DNA of 32,314 bases from CAYQCN01 sp964415975 (GTDB taxonomy: Bacteria; Patescibacteriota; Saccharimonadia; QS-5-54-17): the NCBI GenBank assembly GCA_964415975.1, contig CAYQCN010000005.1, forward strand, positions 1 to 32,314, in the 5' to 3' direction. The notes under the pieces were generated by a model that was not told where the DNA came from, did not search any database, and worked only from the letters and a program-made list of their open reading frames with translations. The position numbers and the translations under genes are program-made. Of the stretch, positions 6,932-13,964 are shown in pieces. Position 1 is the first letter of the stretch. Each line of letters starts with the position of its first letter.

Positions 6932-7344
6932 GGGGCTGTACTAGCTTCGACGTGAGCACCTTAACAATCTATCTAGCGAGCCGGATTGATCTACACGACA
7001 GCTGGATCATCACAATACGTGCAAATGCATGGAATAGCGTAAAACAAACTGTAGCCAGCGCTTTCGCGCCAGCTCAGCTTGCTTACGCGCCAGCTTCGGC
7101 CTAAGCGCCCTAGCCATCAGTGCCGTGATACCGAATAGCGAATTCACTGGTGTCAACTTATTCGGTGTAGATAGCAGGGATGTCGAGACCTGTTGTTGAA
7201 TTTAATCTTGACTTGCAGCGTAATTTATTAGGCGTTGAACCTAGGCTGGTTACGCATGCCAAAAATAAGCCGATTTAACTACGCTCGTAGAAAGATAGAC
7301 CTGTTTGCTTGCGGACCGGGGTGCGATTCCCCGCAGCTCCACCA
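6932..7344 (+). ncRNA. ssrA: transfer-messenger RNA
   Basis: Rescues stalled ribosomes together with SmpB (encoded at 13.4 kb). The 5' GGGGCTG (6932-6938) pairs with CAGCTCC (7334-7340) as a 7-bp acceptor stem with one G-U pair. It is followed by discriminator A and an encoded CCA (7342-7344). A T-arm (CGGGG TGCGATT CCCCG) precedes the 3' acceptor strand. Between them lie a tag reading frame and GC-rich segments able to form pseudoknots. Length 413 nt, one-piece form. The tag frame is unusually long (see 7021-7104), and the last 23 nt are repeated downstream. Confidence 0.95.
7021..7104 (+). other. tmRNA-encoded proteolysis tag reading frame
   Basis: From the resume codon GCA at 7021 to TAA at 7102-7104, the frame encodes 27 residues, beginning ANAWNSVKQTV and ending QLAYAPASA. 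The start resembles the E. coli AN-type tag, with a short ACGT before GCA. The end is ASA, unlike the common LAA. A repeated GCGCCAGCT unit inside the frame (two copies) gives two APA segments, suggesting growth by duplication. The resume position is inferred by comparison, not proven. Confidence 0.7.
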
Positions 7345-7346
7345 AA
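7324..7346 (+). repeat. tmRNA 3' end, first copy of a 23-bp direct repeat (att-like)
   Basis: This 23-bp stretch, beginning CGATTCCCCGCAG and ending CTCCACCAAA, includes the 3' half of the T-arm, the acceptor strand and CCA. It is identical to 7497-7519. tmRNA 3' ends are classic integration sites for tyrosine-recombinase elements. Confidence 0.85.
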
Positions 7347-7352
7347 TAAAGC

Positions 7353-7381
7353 ACCCAGCCGAATGGTTGGGTATTTTATTT
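7353..7381 (+). terminator. terminator after tmRNA
   Basis: Stem ACCCAGCC (7353-7360) with GGTTGGGT (7365-7372), including one G-U pair, a GAAT loop, then ATTTTATTT. Confidence 0.7.
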
Positions 7382-7417
7382 GGTTTGAATTATTAAGGGT
7401 AATCGCACCCGAGAGGG

Positions 7418-7443
7418 GTTAAGGCCAAAGTCTTGGCCTTAAC
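7418..7443. repeat. 11-bp inverted repeat between the two tmRNA 3' ends
   Basis: GTTAAGGCCAA (7418-7428), loop AGTC, TTGGCCTTAAC (7433-7443), perfect arms. No T-run follows, so it is not a standard terminator. A short direct repeat GAGCGAGCA (twice, about 7458-7486) follows. These may be remnants of an element, such as recombinase arm sites, but that is inference. Confidence 0.6.
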
Positions 7444-7496
7444 AATTCTTTGCTTGGCCGAGCGAGCAACGCATTGCGAGCGAGCAGAAAATTATA

Positions 7497-7519
7497 CGAT
7501 TCCCCGCAGCTCCACCAAA
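7497..7519 (+). repeat. second copy of the 23-bp tmRNA 3' end
   Basis: Perfect repeat of 7324-7346 at a distance of 173 bp, with different bases on both sides. It is directly followed by its own terminator hairpin. The rest of the tmRNA is not repeated, so this is not a second gene. The intervening ~150 bp contain no open frame of note. Confidence 0.85.
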
Positions 7520-7522
7520 AGG

Positions 7523-7551
7523 GACTCTTTCGATATGGAAGGGTCTTTTTT
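7523..7551 (+). terminator. rho-independent terminator after the att-like repeat
   Basis: Stem GACTCTTTC (7523-7531) with GGAAGGGTC (7537-7545), two G-U pairs, GATAT loop and six T. It may be the original tmRNA terminator displaced by an insertion. Confidence 0.75.
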
Positions 7552-7748
7552 AGTGCCTGCTAAGGTGTAAATCGGACTAATTTTCGGAATGCATTTTCAT
7601 ACTTGGTTCAAAGTTAAAGTGCCATATTCAGTGGACACTTTTCTCATCAGAGCTCAACTAGTAAATAATACCTAATCAAAAAAACATCTCTAATTTAAAT
7701 AGACAATTGCATGCTCTGACATCTATAAATTTTAAAGATGTGCTGAGG
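7552..7748. other. AT-rich gene-free stretch
   Basis: No open frame, promoter or clear terminator seen. A weak hairpin ACATCT/AGATGT (7719-7741) lies just past the stop of the rhodanese gene but has no T-run. Confidence 0.5.
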
Positions 7749-8195
7749 TTATTGTCTTGCTATCTTACCACCGATAGCGGCAACATCTTCTAGTCCACCC
7801 AGGTCTTCAACATTGTATCCGTCAGCCTTGAGTATACTTGCAGCAACTGCTGAGCGGTTACCGCTGCGGCAGTAAATATATAGTTTGGTGCTATCGTCAT
7901 ATTCAGGCCTGACTCCAGATTCAATATCCTGTAGTGATAAAAGCTCAGCGCCAGCGATTTTACGGTTTTCATACTCTTGCCGGGTCCGTACATCTATCAG
8001 CCTGGCTGTGTCATTCTCTATCTCATGCATGATACTGTCAAACTCCGATTTTACTTCATGGCTAGAAGGGTTTGTCGTGTTCGAGCTGTTGTTATTTTTT
8101 TGCTCATCATCGTGATTTAAGGTAAGTACACCTATAATCGATAGGGACGCAATAGCTGCAACTACTACAATCTTTGCGAGTTTATTTTTAAGCAT
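7749..8195 (-). CDS. membrane-anchored rhodanese-domain protein
   Basis: 148 aa. A signal-anchor helix (residues 7-26, IVVVAAIASLSIIGVLTL) is followed by an Asn/Ser-rich spacer and a rhodanese domain from about 48 to 146. It includes LIDVRTRQEYENRKIAGA and the active loop CRSGNRSA with Cys109. Rhodaneses carry sulfane sulfur on that Cys. The anchor places the domain outside the membrane. It is divergent from the thioredoxin-like/DsbD-like pair, which suggests a shared extracytoplasmic thiol or sulfur function. The start ATG 8195 is 6 nt after a TGA-TATAAT extended -10, so it is leaderless. Active Cys is intact. Confidence 0.88.
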   Translation of the reverse strand: MLKNKLAKIVVVAAIASLSIIGVLTLNHDDEQKNNNSSNTTNPSSHEVKSEFDSIMHEIENDTARLIDVRTRQEYENRKIAGAELLSLQDIESGVRPEYDDSTKLYIYCRSGNRSAVAASILKADGYNVEDLGGLEDVAAIGGKIARQ

Positions 8196-8201
8196 TTAAT
8201 T

Positions 8202-8210
8202 ATTATATCA
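8202..8210 (-). promoter_or_regulatory. extended -10 of the rhodanese gene, leaderless
   Basis: TGA followed by TATAAT on the minus strand (8207-8202), ending 6 nt before ATG 8195. Confidence 0.55.
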
Positions 8211-8269
8211 TTGTACAATTTAATTCGATACTATTAAAAGCTCATTATTGCATACCAGTCTAGTATATT

Positions 8270-8291
8270 GTCGGATTAAAGTCGGATTAAA
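8270..8291. repeat. perfect tandem 11-bp repeat, possible operator
   Basis: GTCGGATTAAA occurs twice back to back (8270-8280, 8281-8291). It lies in the 294-bp AT-rich region between the divergent redox genes. An 11-bp period is about one helical turn, as expected for cooperative binding of a regulator. Apart from this and the two promoters I see nothing else in 8211-8440. Confidence 0.5.
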
Positions 8292-8440
8292 CTATGTATG
8301 TATTGTAAATTGAACTACATTAAAACTTATAAATTTATATTATTAGTATCAAATTAATGATAATAAGATATAGACCATTAACGCTTAGAGCCCATAAATT
8401 AAATTGCCGTTTAAGGGTAAAAATAGAATAATAAATGTAG

Positions 8441-8446
8441 TATAAT
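8441..8446 (+). promoter_or_regulatory. -10 box of the thioredoxin-like/DsbD-like operon
   Basis: Consensus TATAAT with no good -35. The leader of about 37 nt ends in AAAGGAG (8479-8485) before ATG 8490. This is one of the few first genes here with a true leader and Shine-Dalgarno. Confidence 0.5.
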
Positions 8447-8489
8447 CCTTTGTAAGAGCAATCCAGCAAAAAGCCTTGAAAGGAGTGGC

Positions 8490-8927
8490 ATGAACAGGGC
8501 GAGTTTTTCAATTTTGGTTAGCTTGGTTGTGTTAGGTTTGGTTGGCTTAACATTTTATTTTGCATTGCAGGCAGAAGACGAGGCAGAAGGTGAGGTAAGC
8601 TCTGATAATGGCAGCCAGGTATCTAGTCAGTCTGGGGAGTTGATTTCTAATGTTGATGAATTCACCGGATGTTTGGATGAGGCAGATGCAATTATATATG
8701 GCTCGGTGACATGCCCTGCTTGTGGTCGCTTGGCTGATAAGTTTGGTGGCTATGAGGCTATGGATCCAATCTATGTTGAGTGCACAGAGGATGGCGACAG
8801 ATGTGCCAGCGAGAAACTTACCGGATTTGTGCCTGAAGCGCAGGTTGACGGAGAGTTGATTGAAGCAGCTGATATCGTTGGAGCTTTAAGTCGTGAGACT
8901 GGATGTGAAGTAAAGTATGAAGAGTAG
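8490..8927 (+). CDS. membrane-anchored thioredoxin-like protein
   Basis: 145 aa. An N-terminal helix (residues 6-26) anchors a short thioredoxin-like domain with the redox motif CPAC (Cys75, Cys78) in IIYGSVTCPACGRL. Further cysteines (61, 97, 104, 139) may form structural disulfides. It resembles the small thioredoxin-fold partners found next to VKOR or CcdA-type proteins. It overlaps the DsbD-like gene by 11 nt, so it is the likely electron acceptor or donor of that transporter at the outer face of the membrane. Strong Shine-Dalgarno. Exact substrate unknown. Confidence 0.82.
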   Translation: MNRASFSILVSLVVLGLVGLTFYFALQAEDEAEGEVSSDNGSQVSSQSGELISNVDEFTGCLDEADAIIYGSVTCPACGRLADKFGGYEAMDPIYVECTEDGDRCASEKLTGFVPEAQVDGELIEAADIVGALSRETGCEVKYEE

Positions 8928-10086
8928 TGTAATTGCATTTTATTCTTATTTAATTCTTGGGCTAATTTTTTTATTTTCTAGTCTCTCTCTGCTCCACGGG
9001 CCTATTGTTCGAGCCGATGCTGATCTCAAAGATGTCGACATCCAGACCGAGGTAAAGCTACATTATTTCGACGATCCTCTGTGTCCTGTGTGTCAGAGTC
9101 AAAAAGAATTTTTACCACAACTAGATGAGGAGTACGAGAACTTAATCATTAAGACTTACCAGATTAGCGAAACTCAAAAACTAGAAAGTGTTGTAAAGGA
9201 GAGCGGTATAGATGAAGATTATAGGATCATGGCTCCGACCACTATTGTCGGAGACACCCTGCTGCAGTTTGATGAGTTTGGTCAAGCCGAGAAAGATGCT
9301 CTGCGCTCGGCAATTGAAGGAGAGAGGGTCGATGATGATCAAACCTTTGCTATCCCTTGGACTGATAGGCGCATAGACCCTGGCGATTGGTCGTTACCGG
9401 TGCTAGCTGCAGTTTTGGGATCAATAGATGGCTTCAATGTGTGTTCATTGGGCGCCTTGATATTGATACTTTCGATAGTTTTGGCATTTGACTCCCGTCG
9501 CAAAATTTTTGCGTATGGTGCAATATTCATTTTGACGACAGTCTTAGTTTATGGTGGCCTGGTTTTTGTTTGGGGCCAGATACTGGATGCTTTTATTGCT
9601 CAGTTAGGAATCTTGCGCCTATTAATAGGTTTAGCGGCGCTTGGAGGTTCAGCGTACTTTTTCCGCGAATTTTGGCGTTTTTATAAGTTTGGACCTACCT
9701 GCAAGTCATCAGAGTCAAAGCTGGCCAAAAACTCTAGCAGCCGTTTGACTAAAGCTTTACAGAACCAACAAGCCGGAGCTATGGCTATTGCAGGAAGTAT
9801 CATGTTGTTTGCTGCCGTTATAACAATTGTAGAGCTACCTTGCTCTATAGGAGTGCCCTTAGCCTTTAGTGGAATAGTAATTGAGAGCGGAGTCAGCACG
9901 TTGGCCTACGCCGGCTATATAGGCATCTATCTGGCCTTTTATATGCTGATTGAGCTAATAGTCTTTACTGGCGCGGTTCTTAGTAAAAGAATTTGGTTTG
10001 CAGGCTCGCAAATGATTACTTGGGTCACATTGATGGCTGCTCTAATATTGCTAGGCCTGGCTGGCTACTATCTATTGAGTTTATAG
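8917..10086 (+). CDS. DsbD/CcdA-like thiol transporter with N-terminal thioredoxin domain
   Basis: 389 aa. A signal-like helix (7-27) precedes an extracytoplasmic thioredoxin-like domain with CPVC (Cys56, Cys59) and a PTTIVGD strand around 107-113 (cis-Pro region). From about residue 160 it becomes a multi-spanning membrane domain with the paired membrane cysteines expected of DsbD/CcdA: DGFNVCSLGAL (Cys176) and ELPCSIGVPLAFSG (Cys309). Such proteins move reducing equivalents from cytosolic thioredoxin across the membrane. The domain order (thioredoxin first, transporter second) is the reverse of the DsbD C-terminal thioredoxin. Start overlaps the preceding gene by 11 nt. Confidence 0.85.
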   Translation: MKSSVIAFYSYLILGLIFLFSSLSLLHGPIVRADADLKDVDIQTEVKLHYFDDPLCPVCQSQKEFLPQLDEEYENLIIKTYQISETQKLESVVKESGIDEDYRIMAPTTIVGDTLLQFDEFGQAEKDALRSAIEGERVDDDQTFAIPWTDRRIDPGDWSLPVLAAVLGSIDGFNVCSLGALILILSIVLAFDSRRKIFAYGAIFILTTVLVYGGLVFVWGQILDAFIAQLGILRLLIGLAALGGSAYFFREFWRFYKFGPTCKSSESKLAKNSSSRLTKALQNQQAGAMAIAGSIMLFAAVITIVELPCSIGVPLAFSGIVIESGVSTLAYAGYIGIYLAFYMLIELIVFTGAVLSKRIWFAGSQMITWVTLMAALILLGLAGYYLLSL

Positions 10087-10177
10087 TTTTGTTAACCTGT
10101 TTATCTTTTGGTGTAGTAGTATGTTTCAGTTTTAATTAATTTTATCTCCATCACCCTATATGGACTTTGAATGGCAT

Positions 10178-10205
10178 TTACTCTTAATAGCATAAGAGCT
10201 ATAGT
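10178..10205 (+). promoter_or_regulatory. probable promoter of the trehalase-like gene
   Basis: TTTACT (10178-10183), 16-nt spacer, TATAGT (10200-10205). The spacer contains the inverted repeat CTCTTA/TAAGAG (10181-10198), which could be an operator. The leader is about 20 nt with AAGGTGG (10220-10226). Confidence 0.4.
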
Positions 10206-10233
10206 AAGAGCTAGAAAATAAGGTGGACTACAG

Positions 10234-11487
10234 GTGAAAAAAAATCAATCCAAAACTAAAACTCGCCATATATTGACACCACCTCCGGATATAAAACTGT
10301 CCGACTTACAACGAGCTTTAGGATATATAGAGGCGATGTGGTCTGAGCTAGAGAGAGAATCGTTGTCAGATAGTGAAACTTTACTTTCGGTCCCAAATGC
10401 TTATTTTGTTTCTAGTCCAAAACATAAAAACGGCTCACTAGATGAGAGTATGCGCTATTGGGACACTTTTTTTGTAGGCTTATCTTTGCTTAGGTCAAAG
10501 CGTTCAAATCAAGCATACGAGCAAGTAGATAATTTGCTATATCTTTTGAAGAGGTTTGGTTTTATTCCTAATTCTGCTCGTATGCATGCGACTTCGCGTT
10601 CACATCCGCCAATGCTAACCACTCTCTTACTTGAACTGTATTACTATGGGGCAACTAAAGAATGGCTAGCTCCTCGTATAGAGCTAGCCAAGCTTGAATA
10701 CGAGACCGCATGGATGGGTTCTTTTCACCCTCATCACAGACAGGTATTTTATGGTTTAAGCAGAAACTATGACACAAATCTGATTGATGAGCTGGCAGAG
10801 TACGAGTCGGGGTGGGATTTTACGACTAGATTTTACGGCCGTGCGCTTGATCACGTGCCTATCGACCTCAATGCAATGCTGTTTAAATATGAAAAAGATT
10901 TCGAGAGAGCGGCCTTGATATTAGGACGGCCAGAAGAGGCCAGGCAGTGGAGTAAAAAATCAGAAGAGCGTCGCGCTCGTGTAGATGAATACTTATGGAA
11001 CGAGTCGGCCGGTTTTTATTTTGACTATAACTTTCAATTAGGCAAAAGATCCCGAGTCTGGTCCCTAGCGGGCTATTATCCTTTATGGGCGGGCATGGCC
11101 AGCACAGAGCAAGCCGAAAGATTAGTAGACAACATTGATAAATTTGAAGTAGCTGGAGGTCTGGCATCTACCAGGCAATACCCGCACATTCGAGAGCATC
11201 ATCCCGCCCAATGGGATTACCCGAACGGTTGGGCGCCACTGCATTTTATTGTAGTGCGAGGTCTTGCTTCGTATGGCTATGAGAATGAAGCCGCCCGTAT
11301 AGCTAAGCGCTGGCTTTACGCAAATCTGCACAGTTTTAATCGTCATGGAGTTTTTTTCGATAAGTACAACGTAGTAGATCTAGACCAGGCTCCAAAAGAC
11401 GGAGTTTACCCTTTGCAGTCTGGCTACGGGTGGACTAATGCCGTTTTCTCAATTTTGGCTAATGATTATATTAAGCAACTAACTTAA
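10234..11487 (+). CDS. GH37 trehalase-like glycoside hydrolase, cytosolic
   Basis: 417 aa, GTG start 7 nt after AAGGTGG. Trehalase landmarks appear in order: MRYWDTFFVGLSLL, FIPNSARMHATSRSHPP, ESGWDFTTRF with the catalytic acid Asp195, QWDYPNGWAPLHF (the second trehalase signature) and YPLQSGYGWTNAV. GH37 enzymes split trehalose into two glucoses. No signal peptide, so it acts in the cytosol. Two departures from the family: the catalytic-base segment, usually VEKYDV, reads FFDKYNV (Glu to Asp376), and the glycine-rich lid is replaced by DLDQAPKDGVY. It is about 120 residues shorter than E. coli TreA. It may act on another alpha-glucoside. Tail-to-tail overlap of 9 nt with pilB. Confidence 0.82.
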   Translation: MKKNQSKTKTRHILTPPPDIKLSDLQRALGYIEAMWSELERESLSDSETLLSVPNAYFVSSPKHKNGSLDESMRYWDTFFVGLSLLRSKRSNQAYEQVDNLLYLLKRFGFIPNSARMHATSRSHPPMLTTLLLELYYYGATKEWLAPRIELAKLEYETAWMGSFHPHHRQVFYGLSRNYDTNLIDELAEYESGWDFTTRFYGRALDHVPIDLNAMLFKYEKDFERAALILGRPEEARQWSKKSEERRARVDEYLWNESAGFYFDYNFQLGKRSRVWSLAGYYPLWAGMASTEQAERLVDNIDKFEVAGGLASTRQYPHIREHHPAQWDYPNGWAPLHFIVVRGLASYGYENEAARIAKRWLYANLHSFNRHGVFFDKYNVVDLDQAPKDGVYPLQSGYGWTNAVFSILANDYIKQLT

Positions 11488-13128
11488 TTCTACAACGCGC
11501 AGAACCTCTTCTATAGAGGTAATGCCATCTACCGCTTTCCTGATCCCGTCCTGGAGCATTGTTTCCATGCCGTCTGCAATTGCCATGTCTTGTAGCTCTC
11601 TAACTGATATATTTTGATTATTTGCAACAGCGTTAGACAATCTATCTGTCATCTCAAATTGCTCTATTAGCAAAACCCTGCCTTGGTAGCCGATATTATG
11701 ACACTGATCGCAGCCTACTGGCTTGTAGAGGGTTATATCATCTAATTGATAGTCCATTCCTTGCATTGCCTGAGCTAAAACTTGTGATGTCTGTTTCTCT
11801 GGCTGGTATGGCTGTTTGCAGTTATCACAAAGTCTCCTGACTAGTCTTTGAGACATAATCAAGCGAAAGGCTGAGGCCAGCATAGGGTTGTGGTCTATCA
11901 TGTCGAGCATGCGGCTAACTGCAGCTGCGCCTGAGCCGGCGTGAAAAGTAGATAGTACTAAGTGGCCTGTCAGGGACGCCTGCAGGGCAGTCCTGGCTGT
12001 TTCTGAATCTCTGATTTCTCCTATCATTATAATGTCTGGATCTTCTCTCATCACAGCTCGTAGCTTGTCCATGAAGGTATCTTCATTGTCTGTGTCGACA
12101 GGAATTTGGGTAACGCCAGATATATCGTACTCAACTGGATCTTCTAAGGTTACTATCTTAACCTCTGGACTGTTTAGTTGGTTCAATATTGCATATTGGG
12201 TCGAGCTTTTTCCTGATCCTGTCGGGCCTACCATCAAAACCAATCCATAAGGCCGCGAGACCAACTGGTCAACCTTTTGACGTTGGGGCTGTTTGAAGCC
12301 TATATTGTCAAGGTTTAAAAAGGACTCGTTCATGTTGAAAATTCTTATAACCACATCTGTACCGTGAAGTGTAGGTACAGTCTCGATGCGCATATTAACT
12401 TCCACGTTTTCTCTCGATTGGTTAATTAAGGTTTCGCGCGTACTGCCAGTTTGTGGATAGTCGGCATTCCATCTTATTCTAGCTCTCATCTGCATATCAT
12501 TGAGCAGGACTTGGTATCGGTTTTGCTCTAAATGACCAACTATGAGCAGCCTGCCGTCGATTCTGAAGCGAATACGAGCACCGTTCGGCTCAGGCTCTAT
12601 GTGTATGTCAGAGGCTTCTAGCAAGAATGCTTGCTGTGTCAAAAATGTAAATAGCTCTGATTGGGTAGTATTAGCAAACTCTTCATCGAAAAGGTTTATT
12701 TCTGCACCTTGGCTGATCTGCTGATTGACGTCTAGTATTTTGTTGGTAAGTTCGTTGGCGACTTCCTCTGGAGTAGGTGGCTTTGGATCGTGTCTATGTT
12801 CATGCTGGTAGTATCGGTTGAATATTTCTTGAAAGCCGCTTTTAGAGACAAAAGCGAAAGAGAGGTTATACTCAGGCAGCTTTGTTCTTGCTTCTTGCAA
12901 GCTAGTTTGCGGTGTACTCAGAGTGAAACCCAGCTTAATATGGGCAGCGTCGCCAGTTATAGGCACTACTTGCAAGCTTTGCATTTCTTCAGCTGACAGC
13001 AAATCAGGAACAAAATTTAGTGAGTCTTTATTGCGAACGTCAATGTAGTTAACTCTCAAAAGGTCTGCCCGGTTCTTTGCAACCTGCTCTTCTTTGTTTC
13101 TAAGCTCGGCTTCAGTCTTCTCGCTCAT
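11479..13128 (-). CDS. pilB: type IV pilus/type II secretion assembly ATPase (PilB/GspE)
   Basis: 549 aa hexameric motor that extends pili. An N-terminal N1-like domain (about 40-140) is followed by the GspE ATPase core: QAFLLEASDIHIEPEPNGARIRFRIDGRL, Walker A GPTGSGKSST, Asp box TLEDPVEYDISGVTQ, Walker B RAVMREDPDIIMIGEIRD, His box SLTGHLVLSTFHAGSG. It also has the zinc tetracysteine CDNC...CDQC in the C-terminal part. All catalytic elements are intact. No other pilus genes lie in the window. A TACCAT box 7 nt before ATG 13128 suggests a leaderless mRNA. Confidence 0.95.
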   Translation of the reverse strand: MSEKTEAELRNKEEQVAKNRADLLRVNYIDVRNKDSLNFVPDLLSAEEMQSLQVVPITGDAAHIKLGFTLSTPQTSLQEARTKLPEYNLSFAFVSKSGFQEIFNRYYQHEHRHDPKPPTPEEVANELTNKILDVNQQISQGAEINLFDEEFANTTQSELFTFLTQQAFLLEASDIHIEPEPNGARIRFRIDGRLLIVGHLEQNRYQVLLNDMQMRARIRWNADYPQTGSTRETLINQSRENVEVNMRIETVPTLHGTDVVIRIFNMNESFLNLDNIGFKQPQRQKVDQLVSRPYGLVLMVGPTGSGKSSTQYAILNQLNSPEVKIVTLEDPVEYDISGVTQIPVDTDNEDTFMDKLRAVMREDPDIIMIGEIRDSETARTALQASLTGHLVLSTFHAGSGAAAVSRMLDMIDHNPMLASAFRLIMSQRLVRRLCDNCKQPYQPEKQTSQVLAQAMQGMDYQLDDITLYKPVGCDQCHNIGYQGRVLLIEQFEMTDRLSNAVANNQNISVRELQDMAIADGMETMLQDGIRKAVDGITSIEEVLRVVELS

Positions 13129-13135
13129 GTTTATT

Positions 13136-13141
13136 ATGGTA
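13136..13141 (-). promoter_or_regulatory. possible -10 box of pilB
   Basis: TACCAT on the minus strand, 7 nt before the ATG. Weak match, listed because the spacing repeats that of the other leaderless genes. Confidence 0.3.
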
Positions 13142-13186
13142 TCTCATCGCATGACTAATTGCCATAAAATTTAAATAAATCCGGTC

Positions 13187-13360
13187 AAAAAAATAAAATG
13201 CTCCTACCAATTGGTGGGAGCATTTTATTTGTTGTTTGGAGTGTTTTGGGGTGTGTTTTAAAGTGTTCTTTTTTATAAGTAACGGCTTGGGTAAGCCGTT
13301 ACTTAGGGAGCTTTATTTTACGTTTTTATTTTTGAGCACTTTTGTTATTCAAAAGTGCTT
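13187..13360 (-). ncRNA. candidate small RNA downstream of smpB
   Basis: Gene-free region with its own promoter on the minus strand (TTGACA-N17-TATCTT) and three strong hairpins. Hairpin 1 is AGCACTTTTG with a 5-nt loop (13335-13359). Hairpin 2 has a perfect 12-bp stem AAGTAACGGCTT (13277-13304). Hairpin 3 is an 18-bp terminator (13191-13230). Hairpins 1 and 2 are followed by A-rich, not U-rich, sequence on the minus strand, so they are not terminators. A long CA-rich linker without G lies between hairpins 2 and 3. No open frame fits. Predicted transcript about 174 nt. Alternatively this is just the long 3' UTR of smpB. Confidence 0.55.
13191..13230 (-). terminator. rho-independent terminator
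   Basis: 18-bp stem, AAATAAAATGCTCC(T)ACC against its complement with one G-U pair, AATT loop, and a run of seven T on the minus strand (13193-13187). It also has a T-rich flank on the plus strand. It ends the candidate small RNA and any smpB read-through before pilB. Confidence 0.85.
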
Positions 13361-13366
13361 ACACTT

Positions 13367-13395
13367 AAGATATATAAGTTGAACAGGTCTGTCAA
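13367..13395 (-). promoter_or_regulatory. promoter of the candidate small RNA
   Basis: On the minus strand a consensus TTGACA (13395-13390), exactly 17 nt, then TATCTT (13372-13367). The start would be near 13360, just before hairpin 1. Confidence 0.55.
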
Positions 13396-13422
13396 CGCTT
13401 TAAGCATAGATTTTTTAGAAAT

Positions 13423-13857
13423 TTATCTTTTTAGCTTTCTTTCTATTTCGCGCTTAGCATCTCGTTGCTTTAACAAGTGCCTTTTGTCGTGCTTTTTGCG
13501 CGATGAACCTATACCGATTTCTAATTTAATAAGTCCATTGTTTACCCCAATTTGAGTTGGCAAAATATGCCGCCCATTTTGTCGGGCTGCTATAAGTCTT
13601 TTTATTTCAGACTTTTTTAGTAATAGTTTGCGATCTCTTAATGGTTCGTGCTGAGTGTAGGCTGGTTGATAGGGTGATACATGTGAATTAGTGAGAAATG
13701 GTTCGCCGTTAATAAAACGGACATAGCTACCTTTAAGACTCACATGGCCTTGTTTTATACTTTTTACTTCGCTGCCAAGTAAGACTAGGCCCGCATTAAT
13801 CTTGTCGGATATGTCGAAATCGTATGCAGCTCTTTTGTTACGGGCAACTACTTTCAT
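13423..13857 (-). CDS. smpB: SsrA-binding protein SmpB
   Basis: 144 aa, standard length. Binds the tRNA-like domain of tmRNA and delivers it to stalled ribosomes. Conserved features: N-terminal ARNKRAAYDFDI, the GLVLLGSEVKSIKQGHVSLKGSYV segment, HEPLRDRKLLLKKSEI, and a basic C-terminal tail rich in Lys/Arg that occupies the empty mRNA channel. It works with the ssrA RNA at 6.9 kb. A TATATT box ends 9 nt before the ATG and no Shine-Dalgarno is seen. Divergent from argS. Confidence 0.97.
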   Translation of the reverse strand: MKVVARNKRAAYDFDISDKINAGLVLLGSEVKSIKQGHVSLKGSYVRFINGEPFLTNSHVSPYQPAYTQHEPLRDRKLLLKKSEIKRLIAARQNGRHILPTQIGVNNGLIKLEIGIGSSRKKHDKRHLLKQRDAKREIERKLKR

Positions 13858-13866
13858 ATTTGTAAG

Positions 13867-13872
13867 AATATA
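13867..13872 (-). promoter_or_regulatory. -10 box of smpB
   Basis: TATATT on the minus strand ends 9 nt before ATG 13857, predicting a leader of about 2 nt. Confidence 0.4.
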
Positions 13873-13950
13873 GTAAATAAGTTAGGTGGTACAGGACCGG
13901 TTTATTTTGCGACTCTTTTTAGGCGCTTAATTTATTAAGTGTTTGTAAGG

Positions 13951-13956
13951 TATAAT
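13951..13956 (+). promoter_or_regulatory. -10 box of argS, leaderless
   Basis: Consensus TATAAT ends 8 nt before ATG 13965. Predicted leader 0-2 nt. Confidence 0.55.
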
Positions 13957-13964
13957 GAGAGCTC

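Noticed and set aside
13277..13359. Two hairpins as terminators of smpB
   Set aside because: On the minus strand both are followed by A-rich, not U-rich, sequence; only the hairpin at 13191-13230 has a proper U-run.
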